Below are positions 46,337 to 54,931 of a stretch of 64,000 nucleotides of DNA, piece by piece. The stretch's first letter is position 1. Every line of letters begins with the position of its first letter. The notes below the pieces were generated by a model. That model had not been told where the DNA came from. It saw only the letters and a program-made list of their open reading frames with translations, and did no database searches. Made by a program: the position numbers and the translations under genes. The stretch is from Mucilaginibacter sp. L3T2-6 (GTDB taxonomy: Bacteria > Bacteroidota > Bacteroidia > Sphingobacteriales > Sphingobacteriaceae), in NCBI RefSeq assembly GCF_030519355.1, contig NZ_JAUMKC010000014.1:1-64000 (forward strand), read 5' to 3'.

Positions 46337-47434
46337 GTGCCAGAAAATACTATATTAAAAAATAATTATCATTCTATTACCGGGCTCAAAGCGGTTGATT
46401 TTTTTTGTTCAGGAGGAGGCATGAGCTACGGGTTGCAAAATTCCGGTATCGAAATTATCGCCGGAATTGATTTTGACAAAAATTGTGAGCAAACCTATAA
46501 AGCAAATATAAAAACTGCTGAATTTATTTTAGCTGATGTATTTGACCTTAAAGAGTCTGACTTGGAAACCAAATTGTCCTTGAAGAAGAACGATGACAAT
46601 TTGGTACTGATCGGCTGTAGTCCATGTCAATTTTGGAGTATTATTAATACGGATAAGAAAAAATCAAAAGATACTAAAAACCTGCTGAAAGAATTTAGGA
46701 GGTTTGTTGAATACTTTACTCCAGGCTATGTGGTGGTTGAAAACGTACCAGGAGTACTCACCAAGAAAAGAGAAAGTGGTCTTTCAGGTTTAATTAATTG
46801 GCTGAAAAAAAATAAATATAAAGTACATTACGATGTACATGAAGTAAGTGAGTACGGCGTGCCCCAACATCGTAAGAGATTTACTTTAATAGCTAACCGG
46901 ATAACAAAGAAAAAAATAGCTCCCATCAAAAGCGAGAAAAGGCTTACAGTAAGGGATGTTATAGGTCTTGCAAACGGCTTTCCCAACGTCAATCCTGGAA
47001 ATAAAGATCAAAGCGATTTTATGCACACTGTTGCAGGACTGGAAGATATTAATAAAAAACGTCTGTTACTTACTGATAAGAACGGAGGCACCAGAATTGC
47101 CTATGCTGATATCGAAGAGCTTGCACCTAAATGTCACAAAAACGACTCTATTAATTTTAAAGATACGTATGGAAGAATGTGGTGGGATCGACCTTCTCCC
47201 ACGATTACAACAAAGTTTTTCAGTATTTCAAATGGCAGATTTGCCCATCCCGAAGAAGACAGAGCTATTTCGCTACGTGAAGGCGCTGTTCTTCAGTCAT
47301 TCCCAAAGAATTATATTTTCAAAACAACCAGTATTGCCAATACGGCAAGGATGATAGGGAATGCTGTACCACCAAAATATGCGGAATCAATAGGAAACGC
47401 TATAGTTCAAAACCATCGGAATGGCGCAGTTTAA
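46337..47434 (+). CDS. DNA cytosine-C5 methyltransferase
   Basis: A 365-residue enzyme. Motif I is VDFFCSGGGMSYGLQ (20-34), motif IV GCSPCQFWS with catalytic Cys97, motif VI VVENVPG (134-140), motif VIII PQHRKRFTL (176-184), and motif X IGNAVPPKYAESIGNAI. The start is GTG at 46337, since no upstream ATG is in frame. The target site cannot be read from sequence; the target-recognition part is short. Its end overlaps the ATPase gene by 14 nt. It pairs with Vsr for modification and repair. Confidence 0.93.
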   Translation: MPENTILKNNYHSITGLKAVDFFCSGGGMSYGLQNSGIEIIAGIDFDKNCEQTYKANIKTAEFILADVFDLKESDLETKLSLKKNDDNLVLIGCSPCQFWSIINTDKKKSKDTKNLLKEFRRFVEYFTPGYVVVENVPGVLTKKRESGLSGLINWLKKNKYKVHYDVHEVSEYGVPQHRKRFTLIANRITKKKIAPIKSEKRLTVRDVIGLANGFPNVNPGNKDQSDFMHTVAGLEDINKKRLLLTDKNGGTRIAYADIEELAPKCHKNDSINFKDTYGRMWWDRPSPTITTKFFSISNGRFAHPEEDRAISLREGAVLQSFPKNYIFKTTSIANTARMIGNAVPPKYAESIGNAIVQNHRNGAV

Positions 47435-50399
47435 AACCAGGGCCAGAGCATTAGACCTGCTGGGTAGACAACAGATTGCGGGGATACCGACCGCAATAAA
47501 TGAGTTGATTAAAAATGCCCACGATGCTTACGCGGACAATTTTGATATCGATTTTTTCCGAAAGAACAGCCTTCTCCTTCTGCGTGACGACGGCTTAGGC
47601 ATGACCAGAGATGAATTTGAAAACAGGTGGCTCACTATAGGTACAGAGAGTAAGTTTACTAAAGATATTAAATTATTACCTCCGGTAGATAAAAGTAAGC
47701 CTCGACGCCAAATCATGGGCGAAAAGGGAATCGGTCGCTTAGCTATTGCTTCAATCGGTAAGCAGGTGTTAATTCTCACAAAGGCGAAAGGCAGAGAAAA
47801 AGAATATCCGATAGTCGCGGTTTTAATCAACTGGGGAATATTTGAATTGCCTAATATAAATTTAGAAGATATTGCGATACCCATTAAGGAGTTCAGTCAT
47901 TATCCCTCGGAAAAAGATATAGATACTTTAAAAAAAAAATTAATAGAGTCTGTCAAAACACTGAGGAAGGCAAAAAAAATATCCGAAGATGAGTTTATAA
48001 ATATATGCGAAACGACTGAAAAGCTATCTTTTGATCCCCAATTTGTTACAGATTCACTGATCGGCAATTTTAAATTAGACAGTACGCACGGCGGGACGCA
48101 TTTCTTTGTAACACCTGTTAACGATCTTTTAATTGATAACATCGAGGACGGAAAAAGCAATGAAGCTTCAAAAATTGAAAAATTATTGATTGGATTCCAT
48201 AATACGATTACCCCCGGCCATCCCGATCCTGTTATCAATATAAATTTCCGTGACTATAAAGGTGAAGACGGAACTTATTCCGCATTAATTGAAGAGGAGG
48301 AGTTTTTCACACCGGAAGACTTTGAGCTGGCAGACCATCAGTTTGAAGGGACATTTGACGATTACGGTCAATTCAAAGGAAACGTAAGCGTTTTCCGAGA
48401 AAAAAATTACGAACATATAGTAACCTGGAATGGTAACAGTTTCAGGCCCACACAATGCGGAAGTTTCAAAATTCACTTCGCTTATTTACAGGGAGAAGCG
48501 AAAACTTCAATAGTAGATAAAGAAAATTGGACAAGGCTTTATCATAAAGGTGACAAATTCGGTGGTATTTACATATACAGAGATAACATTCGAATTTTGC
48601 CTTATGGTGATTCTGATTACGACTTTTTGGATATAGAAAAAAACAGAAGTAAAAGAGCGTCAACTTATTTCTTTTCATATCGGAGAATGTTTGGTGCCAT
48701 AGAGCTGGAAAACGCAACGAATTATAATTTATCAGAAAAAGCTGGCAGAGAGGGATTTATAGAAAACAAAGCTTATAGGCAGCTCCAGGATATCCTGAAA
48801 AACTTCTTCACTCAACTTGCAGCCGATTTTTTTGATGATAAAGGTAAGACCATAAAATCTGAATTTTGGTACAACAGAAAAGAAGAACTTCAACGAAATC
48901 ATAAAGCTTTAGAGAAGAGAGACCAGCTTTCAAGAGGAAAGAAAAACAGATTCTCAAACGACCTAAGTGTCTTTTTCTCCAAGTTAACAAATGGTGTTTT
49001 TTTATCGGATGTTAATATGATACTATTGGAGGCTTCGTCAAGTTTTAATGCGTTAATTTATGAGGATAATTTGGACAAAGCGGGCCAATTACTGGTCGAA
49101 TATGAAAATGCTTACCGCCAAAAAATAACAAATTACAAGAAAGGGATCAGGGTATCATCACCAAGGGGTTTCGCTCCTACAAAAGATCAGAGAAAGGACT
49201 ATGAACTATACCTCAAAGAGTTTGCAATTTTGGAACGCCTTGTTATCGATAACGCGCTTCAAAGGATAGATTCAAATATTAGTGAGGTTACAACCAAATT
49301 AAACATAGAGGTAGATAAAAGGAGGCGCTTAGAATTGGCAGTTGAGTCTATTTCACAATTAGCTAGGAAAGAAAACTCAGATAAAAGAAAGGAAACTCAG
49401 GAAGTCGTACGTGATGTTTCGTCACAGATTAAAGATTTGACATCTGACTTAATGATTGATTTGGATAATCAGATCCTTCAGGTAAAAGATAGCTTTAAAA
49501 ACCTCAGTTTACGAGAAACGTCAGAGTACAATCTTGTAGAAGAAAGGAAAAGGATGGAGGATGAGATTGATCTTATTTCTAATAGAAACAAGACAATCAT
49601 GGATAAGATAATCCGTCAGTTCACTTCCTTCTACATCAGCAAAGATGACGACGGCAATATCATTACCGACGACGATATTTCTAACGCATTATCCGAAGAG
49701 TTGGAAGAACTTAGAGACCGTGTGCAGGCTGATATTGAGCTTAGTCAACTTGGATTAGCGGTTGGCGTATTACATCACGAATTCAGCAGCACGATCAAGT
49801 CAATCAGAGGTAGTCTTAAAGACTTAAAAGCTTGGTCTGACGTAAATGAGCAATTAGACGGTGTTTACAATAATATTAAAATTAACTTCGAACATTTAGA
49901 CGGATACCTCAACTTATTCACCCCTTTAAACAGGCGGATGAACCGGAAAAGAGAGGATATTTCGCTATTAGAAATTAAAACGTTCCTTATTGATTTATTC
50001 AAATCCAGATTTGAAAGACATTCAATACAATTGCTACATACCAACGGATTTAAAAAACATAAATTATTCGGATTCAAGTCCACTTTTTACCCGGTATTTG
50101 TCAATTTGATCGATAACGCAATCTATTGGCTTAATAAAAGCGATGTGGAAAATAAAATCATCCGACTTCATGCAGATGATGAAGGTGTTTATATTTCAAA
50201 TAACGGTATTGACATTCCTATCCAAGATTCGGAAAGAATTTTTGAGTTGGGATTTTCAAGGAAAGAATTAGGCAGAGGTATGGGCTTGAATATAAGCAGG
50301 GAGGTGTTGCAAGCCGAAAATTATGAGATAAAGCTTGTTAAACCAAGGCCGGAAAGTTCTGTATCGTTTAAAATTTCCAAAATCACAGAAAATGAGTAG
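47421..50399 (+). CDS. dual GHKL ATPase: MORC/Hsp90-like N-terminus, histidine-kinase-like C-terminus
   Basis: A 992-residue protein. Residues about 1-250 form a MutL/Hsp90-type GHKL ATPase: NELIKNAHDAYAD (27-39) is the N box, LRDDGLGMT (54-62) the first G box, and GEKGIGRLAI a later loop. A long charged, coiled-coil-rich middle spans about 500-770. The C-terminal part has LHHEFSS with His785/His786 in a dimerisation-like helix, VNLIDNAIYWL (N895, N899) as a second N box, and GRGMGLNISREV as a G box, all typical of sensor histidine kinases. Two ATP modules in one chain are uncommon. The downstream receiver-like protein suggests phosphotransfer. It overlaps both neighbours. Confidence 0.85.
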   Translation: MAQFKTRARALDLLGRQQIAGIPTAINELIKNAHDAYADNFDIDFFRKNSLLLLRDDGLGMTRDEFENRWLTIGTESKFTKDIKLLPPVDKSKPRRQIMGEKGIGRLAIASIGKQVLILTKAKGREKEYPIVAVLINWGIFELPNINLEDIAIPIKEFSHYPSEKDIDTLKKKLIESVKTLRKAKKISEDEFINICETTEKLSFDPQFVTDSLIGNFKLDSTHGGTHFFVTPVNDLLIDNIEDGKSNEASKIEKLLIGFHNTITPGHPDPVININFRDYKGEDGTYSALIEEEEFFTPEDFELADHQFEGTFDDYGQFKGNVSVFREKNYEHIVTWNGNSFRPTQCGSFKIHFAYLQGEAKTSIVDKENWTRLYHKGDKFGGIYIYRDNIRILPYGDSDYDFLDIEKNRSKRASTYFFSYRRMFGAIELENATNYNLSEKAGREGFIENKAYRQLQDILKNFFTQLAADFFDDKGKTIKSEFWYNRKEELQRNHKALEKRDQLSRGKKNRFSNDLSVFFSKLTNGVFLSDVNMILLEASSSFNALIYEDNLDKAGQLLVEYENAYRQKITNYKKGIRVSSPRGFAPTKDQRKDYELYLKEFAILERLVIDNALQRIDSNISEVTTKLNIEVDKRRRLELAVESISQLARKENSDKRKETQEVVRDVSSQIKDLTSDLMIDLDNQILQVKDSFKNLSLRETSEYNLVEERKRMEDEIDLISNRNKTIMDKIIRQFTSFYISKDDDGNIITDDDISNALSEELEELRDRVQADIELSQLGLAVGVLHHEFSSTIKSIRGSLKDLKAWSDVNEQLDGVYNNIKINFEHLDGYLNLFTPLNRRMNRKREDISLLEIKTFLIDLFKSRFERHSIQLLHTNGFKKHKLFGFKSTFYPVFVNLIDNAIYWLNKSDVENKIIRLHADDEGVYISNNGIDIPIQDSERIFELGFSRKELGRGMGLNISREVLQAENYEIKLVKPRPESSVSFKISKITENE

Positions 50400-52044
50400 C
50401 CTATTTTTTAACAAGTCAAAAGCAGTAGCTGATGATTTTATGCAAAGTGTTGTTTTCCTAGATGACAGAGTATATCAAAGAAACGGCAACGAGCAGGATG
50501 CAATTCATGATTTGGACGCTTTTGAACTGACAAAAACATTTGCGGCTAAGAAAAAAATATGTGCCGTTTATGATCCACAATCTAAAAGTGATATTGAGAA
50601 TTTTAAAACTATCGCCAGTAAAGCGGATGTAGTGGTTTTGGATTGGTTTATCGAAATTGAAGAAAATGATGCGGTTGTTGAAAATCTTGAAGAAGATGAC
50701 GAAGCCGACGCGGAAGACCAGACAGTGCGCGGAACTTACACAAAAGAGATCATCGAGAATATTGTTAAAATCAACAATGACGGATTAAAAGTCGTTTTAG
50801 TCTATACCGGTGAAACGGATTTAGAAGGCATTGCCACCGAAATACATAACACTATTCCTGCAAGTACACTCGACACAGTCAATTGTCAGGTCGATTATAA
50901 AAAAATCAAAATTTTAGTAAGGGCTAAAAGCAATAATGAAGACGGCGAGGATAATAGATTTACCCATATACCGCACCTGAGAGATAAAGTCATTAAATAT
51001 GAGGAGTTGCCGGAGTTTTTACTGTCTGAGTTTACAAAACTTACCGAAGGCTTACTGTCAAATTTCGCGTTAAAGTCATTATCCACGCTTAGAGCTAACA
51101 CAAGCAAAATACTTGGCCTATATAATAAAAAATTAGATCACGCTTATTTAGAACATAAATCAGCAATTCCGAGTACTGAGGACGCTGAGCATCTGATTAT
51201 TGAAATTTTCAAAGATTCCATAGGAGATTTGCTCCATTACAAACAGGTCCAAAACCAAATATCAAAAGGTATTGTAAAAAGTTGGATGAATGATAAAATT
51301 GATAAAGTGACATTATCATTCAAAAAGAAGGACGGCACGGAATATACACCTGAGGCGACTTTTACAAGAGACAAAGAATTATTATTAAGCTTACTTTACT
51401 CAGAGGAGCAGGACGTGCAAAAAAAATATATAGATATTTTCACTCCGTTAGCGTCAAAAGGCAAAGCAGAAGAGTTTGTAAAGCATTTGAAATTAAATAA
51501 CATAGAGTTATTTATAAATCCATCTGATCTACCTAATAAGGCTGAACTAATCAGTGAGTTTGCAAAGTTAACTCACCACAAAAATGTTTTCCTTCCGGTA
51601 GGGTCCAAACCGATATTAACATTAGGTACCGTGTTAAAAAGTAAATTAACGGGGAATTACCTTATCTGTATTCAGCAAAAATGTGATAGTGTCAGAATTT
51701 TATCTGGGGAGCAAAGGAAATTTCTTTTTTTGCCTTTAGAAGCGGTAACTACTGGAAATTTTAACTTTATAACTCATGATAATGTTAAGTTGAAATTAGG
51801 TAAGAAATCCTATGGAATTAGAACTTTGAAATTTGCCGGGGCTAAAGACGGTGTTGTAAAAGCGGTCTTACTTAACGGTAAATTCATTTTTAAACAGATT
51901 TACGCCAATAAAACTGACGAAAAATTTGAATGGGTACTGGATTTGAAAGATCTTCACTCACAGCGTATAGTAGCTGATTACGCTGCAACGTTGTCAAGAG
52001 TAGGTTTGGATGAGTCCGAATGGCTTAGAAGGTCTTTAGGTTAA
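50392..52044 (+). CDS. response-regulator-receiver-like protein with large unknown C-terminus
   Basis: A 550-residue protein. The N-terminal part resembles a divergent receiver: SVVFLDDRV has Asp24/Asp25 as the acidic pocket and ADVVVLDWF has Asp84 at the phosphoacceptor place. About 450 residues of unknown fold follow, with no DNA-binding motif recognised; residues about 420-500 look strand-rich. The start at 50392 overlaps the ATPase gene by 8 nt. It is the probable partner of the kinase-like module of that protein. Confidence 0.72.
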   Translation: MSSLFFNKSKAVADDFMQSVVFLDDRVYQRNGNEQDAIHDLDAFELTKTFAAKKKICAVYDPQSKSDIENFKTIASKADVVVLDWFIEIEENDAVVENLEEDDEADAEDQTVRGTYTKEIIENIVKINNDGLKVVLVYTGETDLEGIATEIHNTIPASTLDTVNCQVDYKKIKILVRAKSNNEDGEDNRFTHIPHLRDKVIKYEELPEFLLSEFTKLTEGLLSNFALKSLSTLRANTSKILGLYNKKLDHAYLEHKSAIPSTEDAEHLIIEIFKDSIGDLLHYKQVQNQISKGIVKSWMNDKIDKVTLSFKKKDGTEYTPEATFTRDKELLLSLLYSEEQDVQKKYIDIFTPLASKGKAEEFVKHLKLNNIELFINPSDLPNKAELISEFAKLTHHKNVFLPVGSKPILTLGTVLKSKLTGNYLICIQQKCDSVRILSGEQRKFLFLPLEAVTTGNFNFITHDNVKLKLGKKSYGIRTLKFAGAKDGVVKAVLLNGKFIFKQIYANKTDEKFEWVLDLKDLHSQRIVADYAATLSRVGLDESEWLRRSLG

Positions 52045-52268
52045 GCCCTCGACTTGAATTATTTATCAGATAATATTTAAAAGTATCATCCTTGTTTTGC
52101 TATAACAACAAAATAATTAGCGATAGATTAAATGGACTTTGTCGACTGCACAGATATTGAGGTTTACTAATTGTCGCAGATTACTTTAAATGGTTTAAAT
52201 TAGAATTGTGACATTAAAAAATTAATAAGACTGAGCATCATTTATTGGCATCGTAATCTTAATAATGT
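52045..52268. other. AT-rich gap, probable promoter of nuclease gene
   Basis: A 224-nt AT-rich gap that breaks the tight overlaps of the three genes before it, so the nuclease gene may be expressed separately. I see no clean TAnnTTTG word and no reading frame of note. Confidence 0.35.
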
Positions 52269-53963
52269 ATGCCTTTAACTAAGAATTTTGATAGTTCGTG
52301 TGAGCGCTTAAATGATCTTATTGATAAAGAGCGCAAAAAAGTACTGGCCGCTCTCAATCAGAGCAAATCGCCCTACAAGGACTTGATCAGCATTATCAGG
52401 CAATTTGACCTGTTTTACATTTCCGTTCAGTCGGGCGGTCAACCTGACAAAAAACAGGCAAACAAAATATTGGAGTTTTACCGATATGGATGGTCCGATT
52501 CCTTAGCTTATTATTTGCCCAAAGTAAGTTCCCTTGATTCTCCTCCTGTATTTCCATCCAACATACAAGCACAATCCTGGGCTGACAGCGTTCTTGGAGT
52601 TTCAGGAAAGATTGCAACTGCCGCCAGGCAATTAGATATTGCCAAAGCAGGACTGATTGATATCGAACAAACCGCTCAAAATACTTTCATTACAAAATTC
52701 AAGCACATAATTAAAGAAAAAGAACATTACGACAGGGAAAGTTTTGAATTCGTAAAAGGATTAGCGCTGACGATTCTCAAAGAACGACATGAAGCTCATC
52801 TGGCAAATTTTGAGGATATAAGAAAGTTACTTCCTGATATAATACAAAATCCTCTCGGGAAATTTATCGGGTATAAAGCCACGGAAGAAATTGATAACTA
52901 TTACGCAGAGGCGGGTTATTTTCATGTTTTAAAAGAACAGGGCTATGAAGAATTTGGAGAAGAAGATATCTTCGGAGGAATTTCTTACAAACATTATTTA
53001 GATTGTGTACAGGATACTTCTTCAGGGACTTTGTTACATATTGATTGTTGTCATGAATTGTTGAACAAAAATCCATCGGTAAATCCTTACGACATATTCA
53101 CGTACAATTGGTATTTAGATAAAAAAATTGAAGGATACGCTTCTCACTTTGGATTGCCGTTAGAAACAGCCAGTCAGATTCTGTCATGTTTTATTCTCAC
53201 AGAAGAAAATTTGCCCTTTTACCAAAATTTGCGTGGTTCGCTCCCTCCTCCATTTATTCAAACGGGAAAGAATCAGTATGCAAGGAGTATTTACGGATCT
53301 CTACATGGTGCAATAGATTTTTTAAAAAGAGAACTGAAAAGAAGGTACGAAAAAGATTACTTTCTTGCTGTAAATAAAAGAGAAAAGAGATTCAGGGATA
53401 ATCTATACGTTTTCTTCCCAGGTGAGCGGTTTATAAGAGTAGATAAAGAAATTATACTCAAATATGACGGTCTGCATACCGATATTGATGCTGTCGTATA
53501 TGATAAAAAAACAAAGAGTTTAGGTTTATTTCAGTTGAAATGGCAGGATATGTTTTATACATCAACCACCGAAAGGTACAGTAGGATATCAAATTTATTC
53601 CCCAAAGCTACAGAGTGGATCGATAAGATGGAAAATTGGATTAATAATTTCACTCAGAAAGATGTGATTAAAAAACTAACGTTGGACAAAAATAGCGTAA
53701 ATGAAATAGGTCAGGTTTTCATTTTTGTTATCGCCAGAAATCATGTTCATTTCACTGGCGTTGAACCCGACGGTAGAGCTGCATGGGCAACGATGAATCA
53801 AATACCGTTTAGTCTTTCTCGAATTAAAACTTCATTTGATGACCCCATCCGCGAATTGCATTTAAAATTAAAGATGGATTCGCCAGAAGAGCGCGTAAAA
53901 AGGGAAGGGTACCCAATGCTACAAAATTATAAGATTGAACTTGACTCTTTTTCAATTGAATAG
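52269..53963 (+). CDS. PD-(D/E)XK-like restriction endonuclease candidate
   Basis: A 564-residue soluble protein. The C-terminal third has LHTDIDAVVYDKKTKSLGLF then QLKWQD, giving Asp407 and Gln422-x-Lys424, which fits a D...(E/Q)xK nuclease core as in Mrr or NERD-type restriction enzymes. The N-terminal about 380 residues are helical with no recognised domain. It is the probable cleavage partner of the methyltransferase and ATPases, but this needs a search. It converges on the first XRE gene. Confidence 0.7.
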   Translation: MPLTKNFDSSCERLNDLIDKERKKVLAALNQSKSPYKDLISIIRQFDLFYISVQSGGQPDKKQANKILEFYRYGWSDSLAYYLPKVSSLDSPPVFPSNIQAQSWADSVLGVSGKIATAARQLDIAKAGLIDIEQTAQNTFITKFKHIIKEKEHYDRESFEFVKGLALTILKERHEAHLANFEDIRKLLPDIIQNPLGKFIGYKATEEIDNYYAEAGYFHVLKEQGYEEFGEEDIFGGISYKHYLDCVQDTSSGTLLHIDCCHELLNKNPSVNPYDIFTYNWYLDKKIEGYASHFGLPLETASQILSCFILTEENLPFYQNLRGSLPPPFIQTGKNQYARSIYGSLHGAIDFLKRELKRRYEKDYFLAVNKREKRFRDNLYVFFPGERFIRVDKEIILKYDGLHTDIDAVVYDKKTKSLGLFQLKWQDMFYTSTTERYSRISNLFPKATEWIDKMENWINNFTQKDVIKKLTLDKNSVNEIGQVFIFVIARNHVHFTGVEPDGRAAWATMNQIPFSLSRIKTSFDDPIRELHLKLKMDSPEERVKREGYPMLQNYKIELDSFSIE

Positions 53964-53999
53964 CTTGGAGTCGCTAACGTGACTAACTCAATTTAATAT

Positions 54000-54224
54000 T
54001 TAAAAATCCATCAATTCCTTCAACGAAATTTCCAGGCCTTTTGCGAATTCAACCATCGTTAGAATAGTCATATTGATTTCGCCCTTTTCATATTTCCTAA
54101 TGTCTGCATGATCAATATCGCAGTTCTGAGCGAGTTTTCGGTAGGATAGATTCTTCTTTTTGCGTAGCTCAAGCAGGTGGGTACCAAATCTTAATAAAAA
54201 TCTTTTTTGCTCTTCGCTTGCCAT
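54000..54224 (-). CDS. XRE-family regulator 1
   Basis: A 74-residue protein that is a single HTH: KNLSYRKLAQNCDIDHADIR spans helices 2 and 3 in a Cro/C1 domain. The size is that of controller (C) proteins of restriction-modification systems. It is convergent with the nuclease gene, with 36 nt between the stops. A paralogue lies at 54395-54622. Confidence 0.88.
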   Translation of the reverse strand: MASEEQKRFLLRFGTHLLELRKKKNLSYRKLAQNCDIDHADIRKYEKGEINMTILTMVEFAKGLEISLKELMDF

Positions 54225-54286
54225 TCGGAGTTGTCCTGACAGCGAAAATTGGCTTTTTAGCGCTTAAAAGTGTGGGTATATATCCC

Positions 54287-54294
54287 TACATTTG
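54287..54294 (+). promoter_or_regulatory. TAnnTTTG promoter word before 30-aa peptide
   Basis: TACATTTG matches the Bacteroidota -7 element TAnnTTTG and ends 18 bases before the ATG at 54313. No clear TTTG -33 element is seen, which lowers confidence. Confidence 0.45.
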
Positions 54295-54312
54295 GTCTTC
54301 TTTAACAGTAAG

Positions 54313-54405
54313 ATGAATAGGAAACAGATTTATTATGGGATAGCATTATTGTTCCTATGGGCGTTAATTGCTTTAGCAATTCATTTCAAAATTATTAAAT
54401 CTTAA
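54313..54405 (+). CDS. 30-aa hydrophobic peptide between two XRE genes
   Basis: The frame reads MNRKQIYYGIALLFLWALIA then LAIHFKIIKS. It has a basic N-terminus, one membrane segment (about 8-24) and a basic tail. It lies between two minus-strand XRE genes on the opposite strand and overlaps the 3' end of the second by 11 nt. The layout recalls small membrane toxins or inner-membrane peptides, but no family is recognised and expression is unproven. Confidence 0.45.
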   Translation: MNRKQIYYGIALLFLWALIALAIHFKIIKS

Positions 54406-54622
54406 AATCAAGTAACTCTTTTGCCTCTACATCTAGTCCTTTTGCAAGTTCAAAAATTGTAGATAGTTGCACATCCCATTTTGCGTTTTCGATTTTAGAT
54501 ATTTGGCTATAATCTAACTCACATTTAGTAGCCATATCTCTTAATGCTAAGCCGCGATCTTCCCTTAGCCTTTTAATGTGTAATCCAAATTTTTCTTTTA
54601 AATCGAATGAATCGTTTTTCAA
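54395..54622 (-). CDS. XRE-family regulator 2
   Basis: A 75-residue single-HTH protein (GLALRDMATKCELDYSQISK as helices 2-3), related to regulator 1 (both end in AKGLxxxxKELxDF). Its start faces a dyad at 54671-54696 and the structured RNA region, so it may control that divergent promoter. It is probably a restriction-modification controller or a phage-type repressor. Confidence 0.88.
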   Translation of the reverse strand: MKNDSFDLKEKFGLHIKRLREDRGLALRDMATKCELDYSQISKIENAKWDVQLSTIFELAKGLDVEAKELLDFKI

Positions 54623-54670
54623 ATTGTTACCAGATTAGTACTATTTGAAGGTTATATATTTTTTCAATTA

Positions 54671-54696
54671 ATTTGTGGCAGTATAATACCACAAAT
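54671..54696. promoter_or_regulatory. 8-bp dyad upstream of XRE 2 and the RNA promoter
   Basis: ATTTGTGG (54671-54678) and CCACAAAT (54689-54696) are exact complements around 10 bases. It lies between the XRE 2 start and the TATATTTG word, so it is a candidate operator for both. Confidence 0.5.
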
Positions 54697-54708
54697 CAAA
54701 AGATTTAT

Positions 54709-54716
54709 TATATTTG
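54709..54716 (+). promoter_or_regulatory. TAnnTTTG promoter word before structured RNA
   Basis: TATATTTG is an exact match to the Bacteroidota -7 element. Transcription would start at about 54722-54726, just before the predicted helices. Confidence 0.55.
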
Positions 54717-54721
54717 TTTTG

Positions 54722-54900
54722 CGATACTTCAATACAAAATATAGAAGCATTCGCTTTTGTCTCGGCTTAGAAACGTGAGAAATTTCAAACCAACGAGACG
54801 GTAAGTGATTTGCCCATGCCATAGGTGTGGGCTCGCTTATCGTTGGTGGGCTTCTCACGTGCCCTAAGTCGGTAAGTTGAGTCCACGCCTATGGTTTTTT
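54722..54900 (+). ncRNA. candidate structured non-coding RNA with intrinsic terminator
   Basis: A region of about 180 nt with two strong helices. The first is a long interrupted hairpin: 54762-54770 with 54864-54872, 54773-54781 with 54852-54860, and 54789-54796 with 54840-54847. The second pairs 54819-54834 with 54879-54894, 16 pairs of which two are G-U, and is followed by six T (54895-54900), an intrinsic terminator. The second helix joins the loop of the first to its outside, so it forms a pseudoknot or an alternative fold. CGGTAAGT occurs twice (54799-54806 and 54870-54877). A TATATTTG promoter lies just upstream. No known RNA family was recognised. The short open frame on the other strand is rejected. 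Confidence 0.6.
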
Positions 54901-54931
54901 AGGCTGGCTGGCTGACCTAATCATTCAATAA

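Noticed and set aside
53964..53999. Short stem between the nuclease gene and XRE 1
   Set aside because: Arms of only 4-5 bases with bulges; it may help termination but is not supported as a terminator.
54664..54858. 64-aa minus-strand frame opposite the candidate RNA
   Set aside because: It runs through the hairpin arms and the promoter word and has no protein-like pattern; the helices and terminator explain the sequence better.
54722..54900. Structured region as a retron RNA or CRISPR repeat
   Set aside because: No reverse transcriptase, cas gene or regularly spaced repeat is present in the window.
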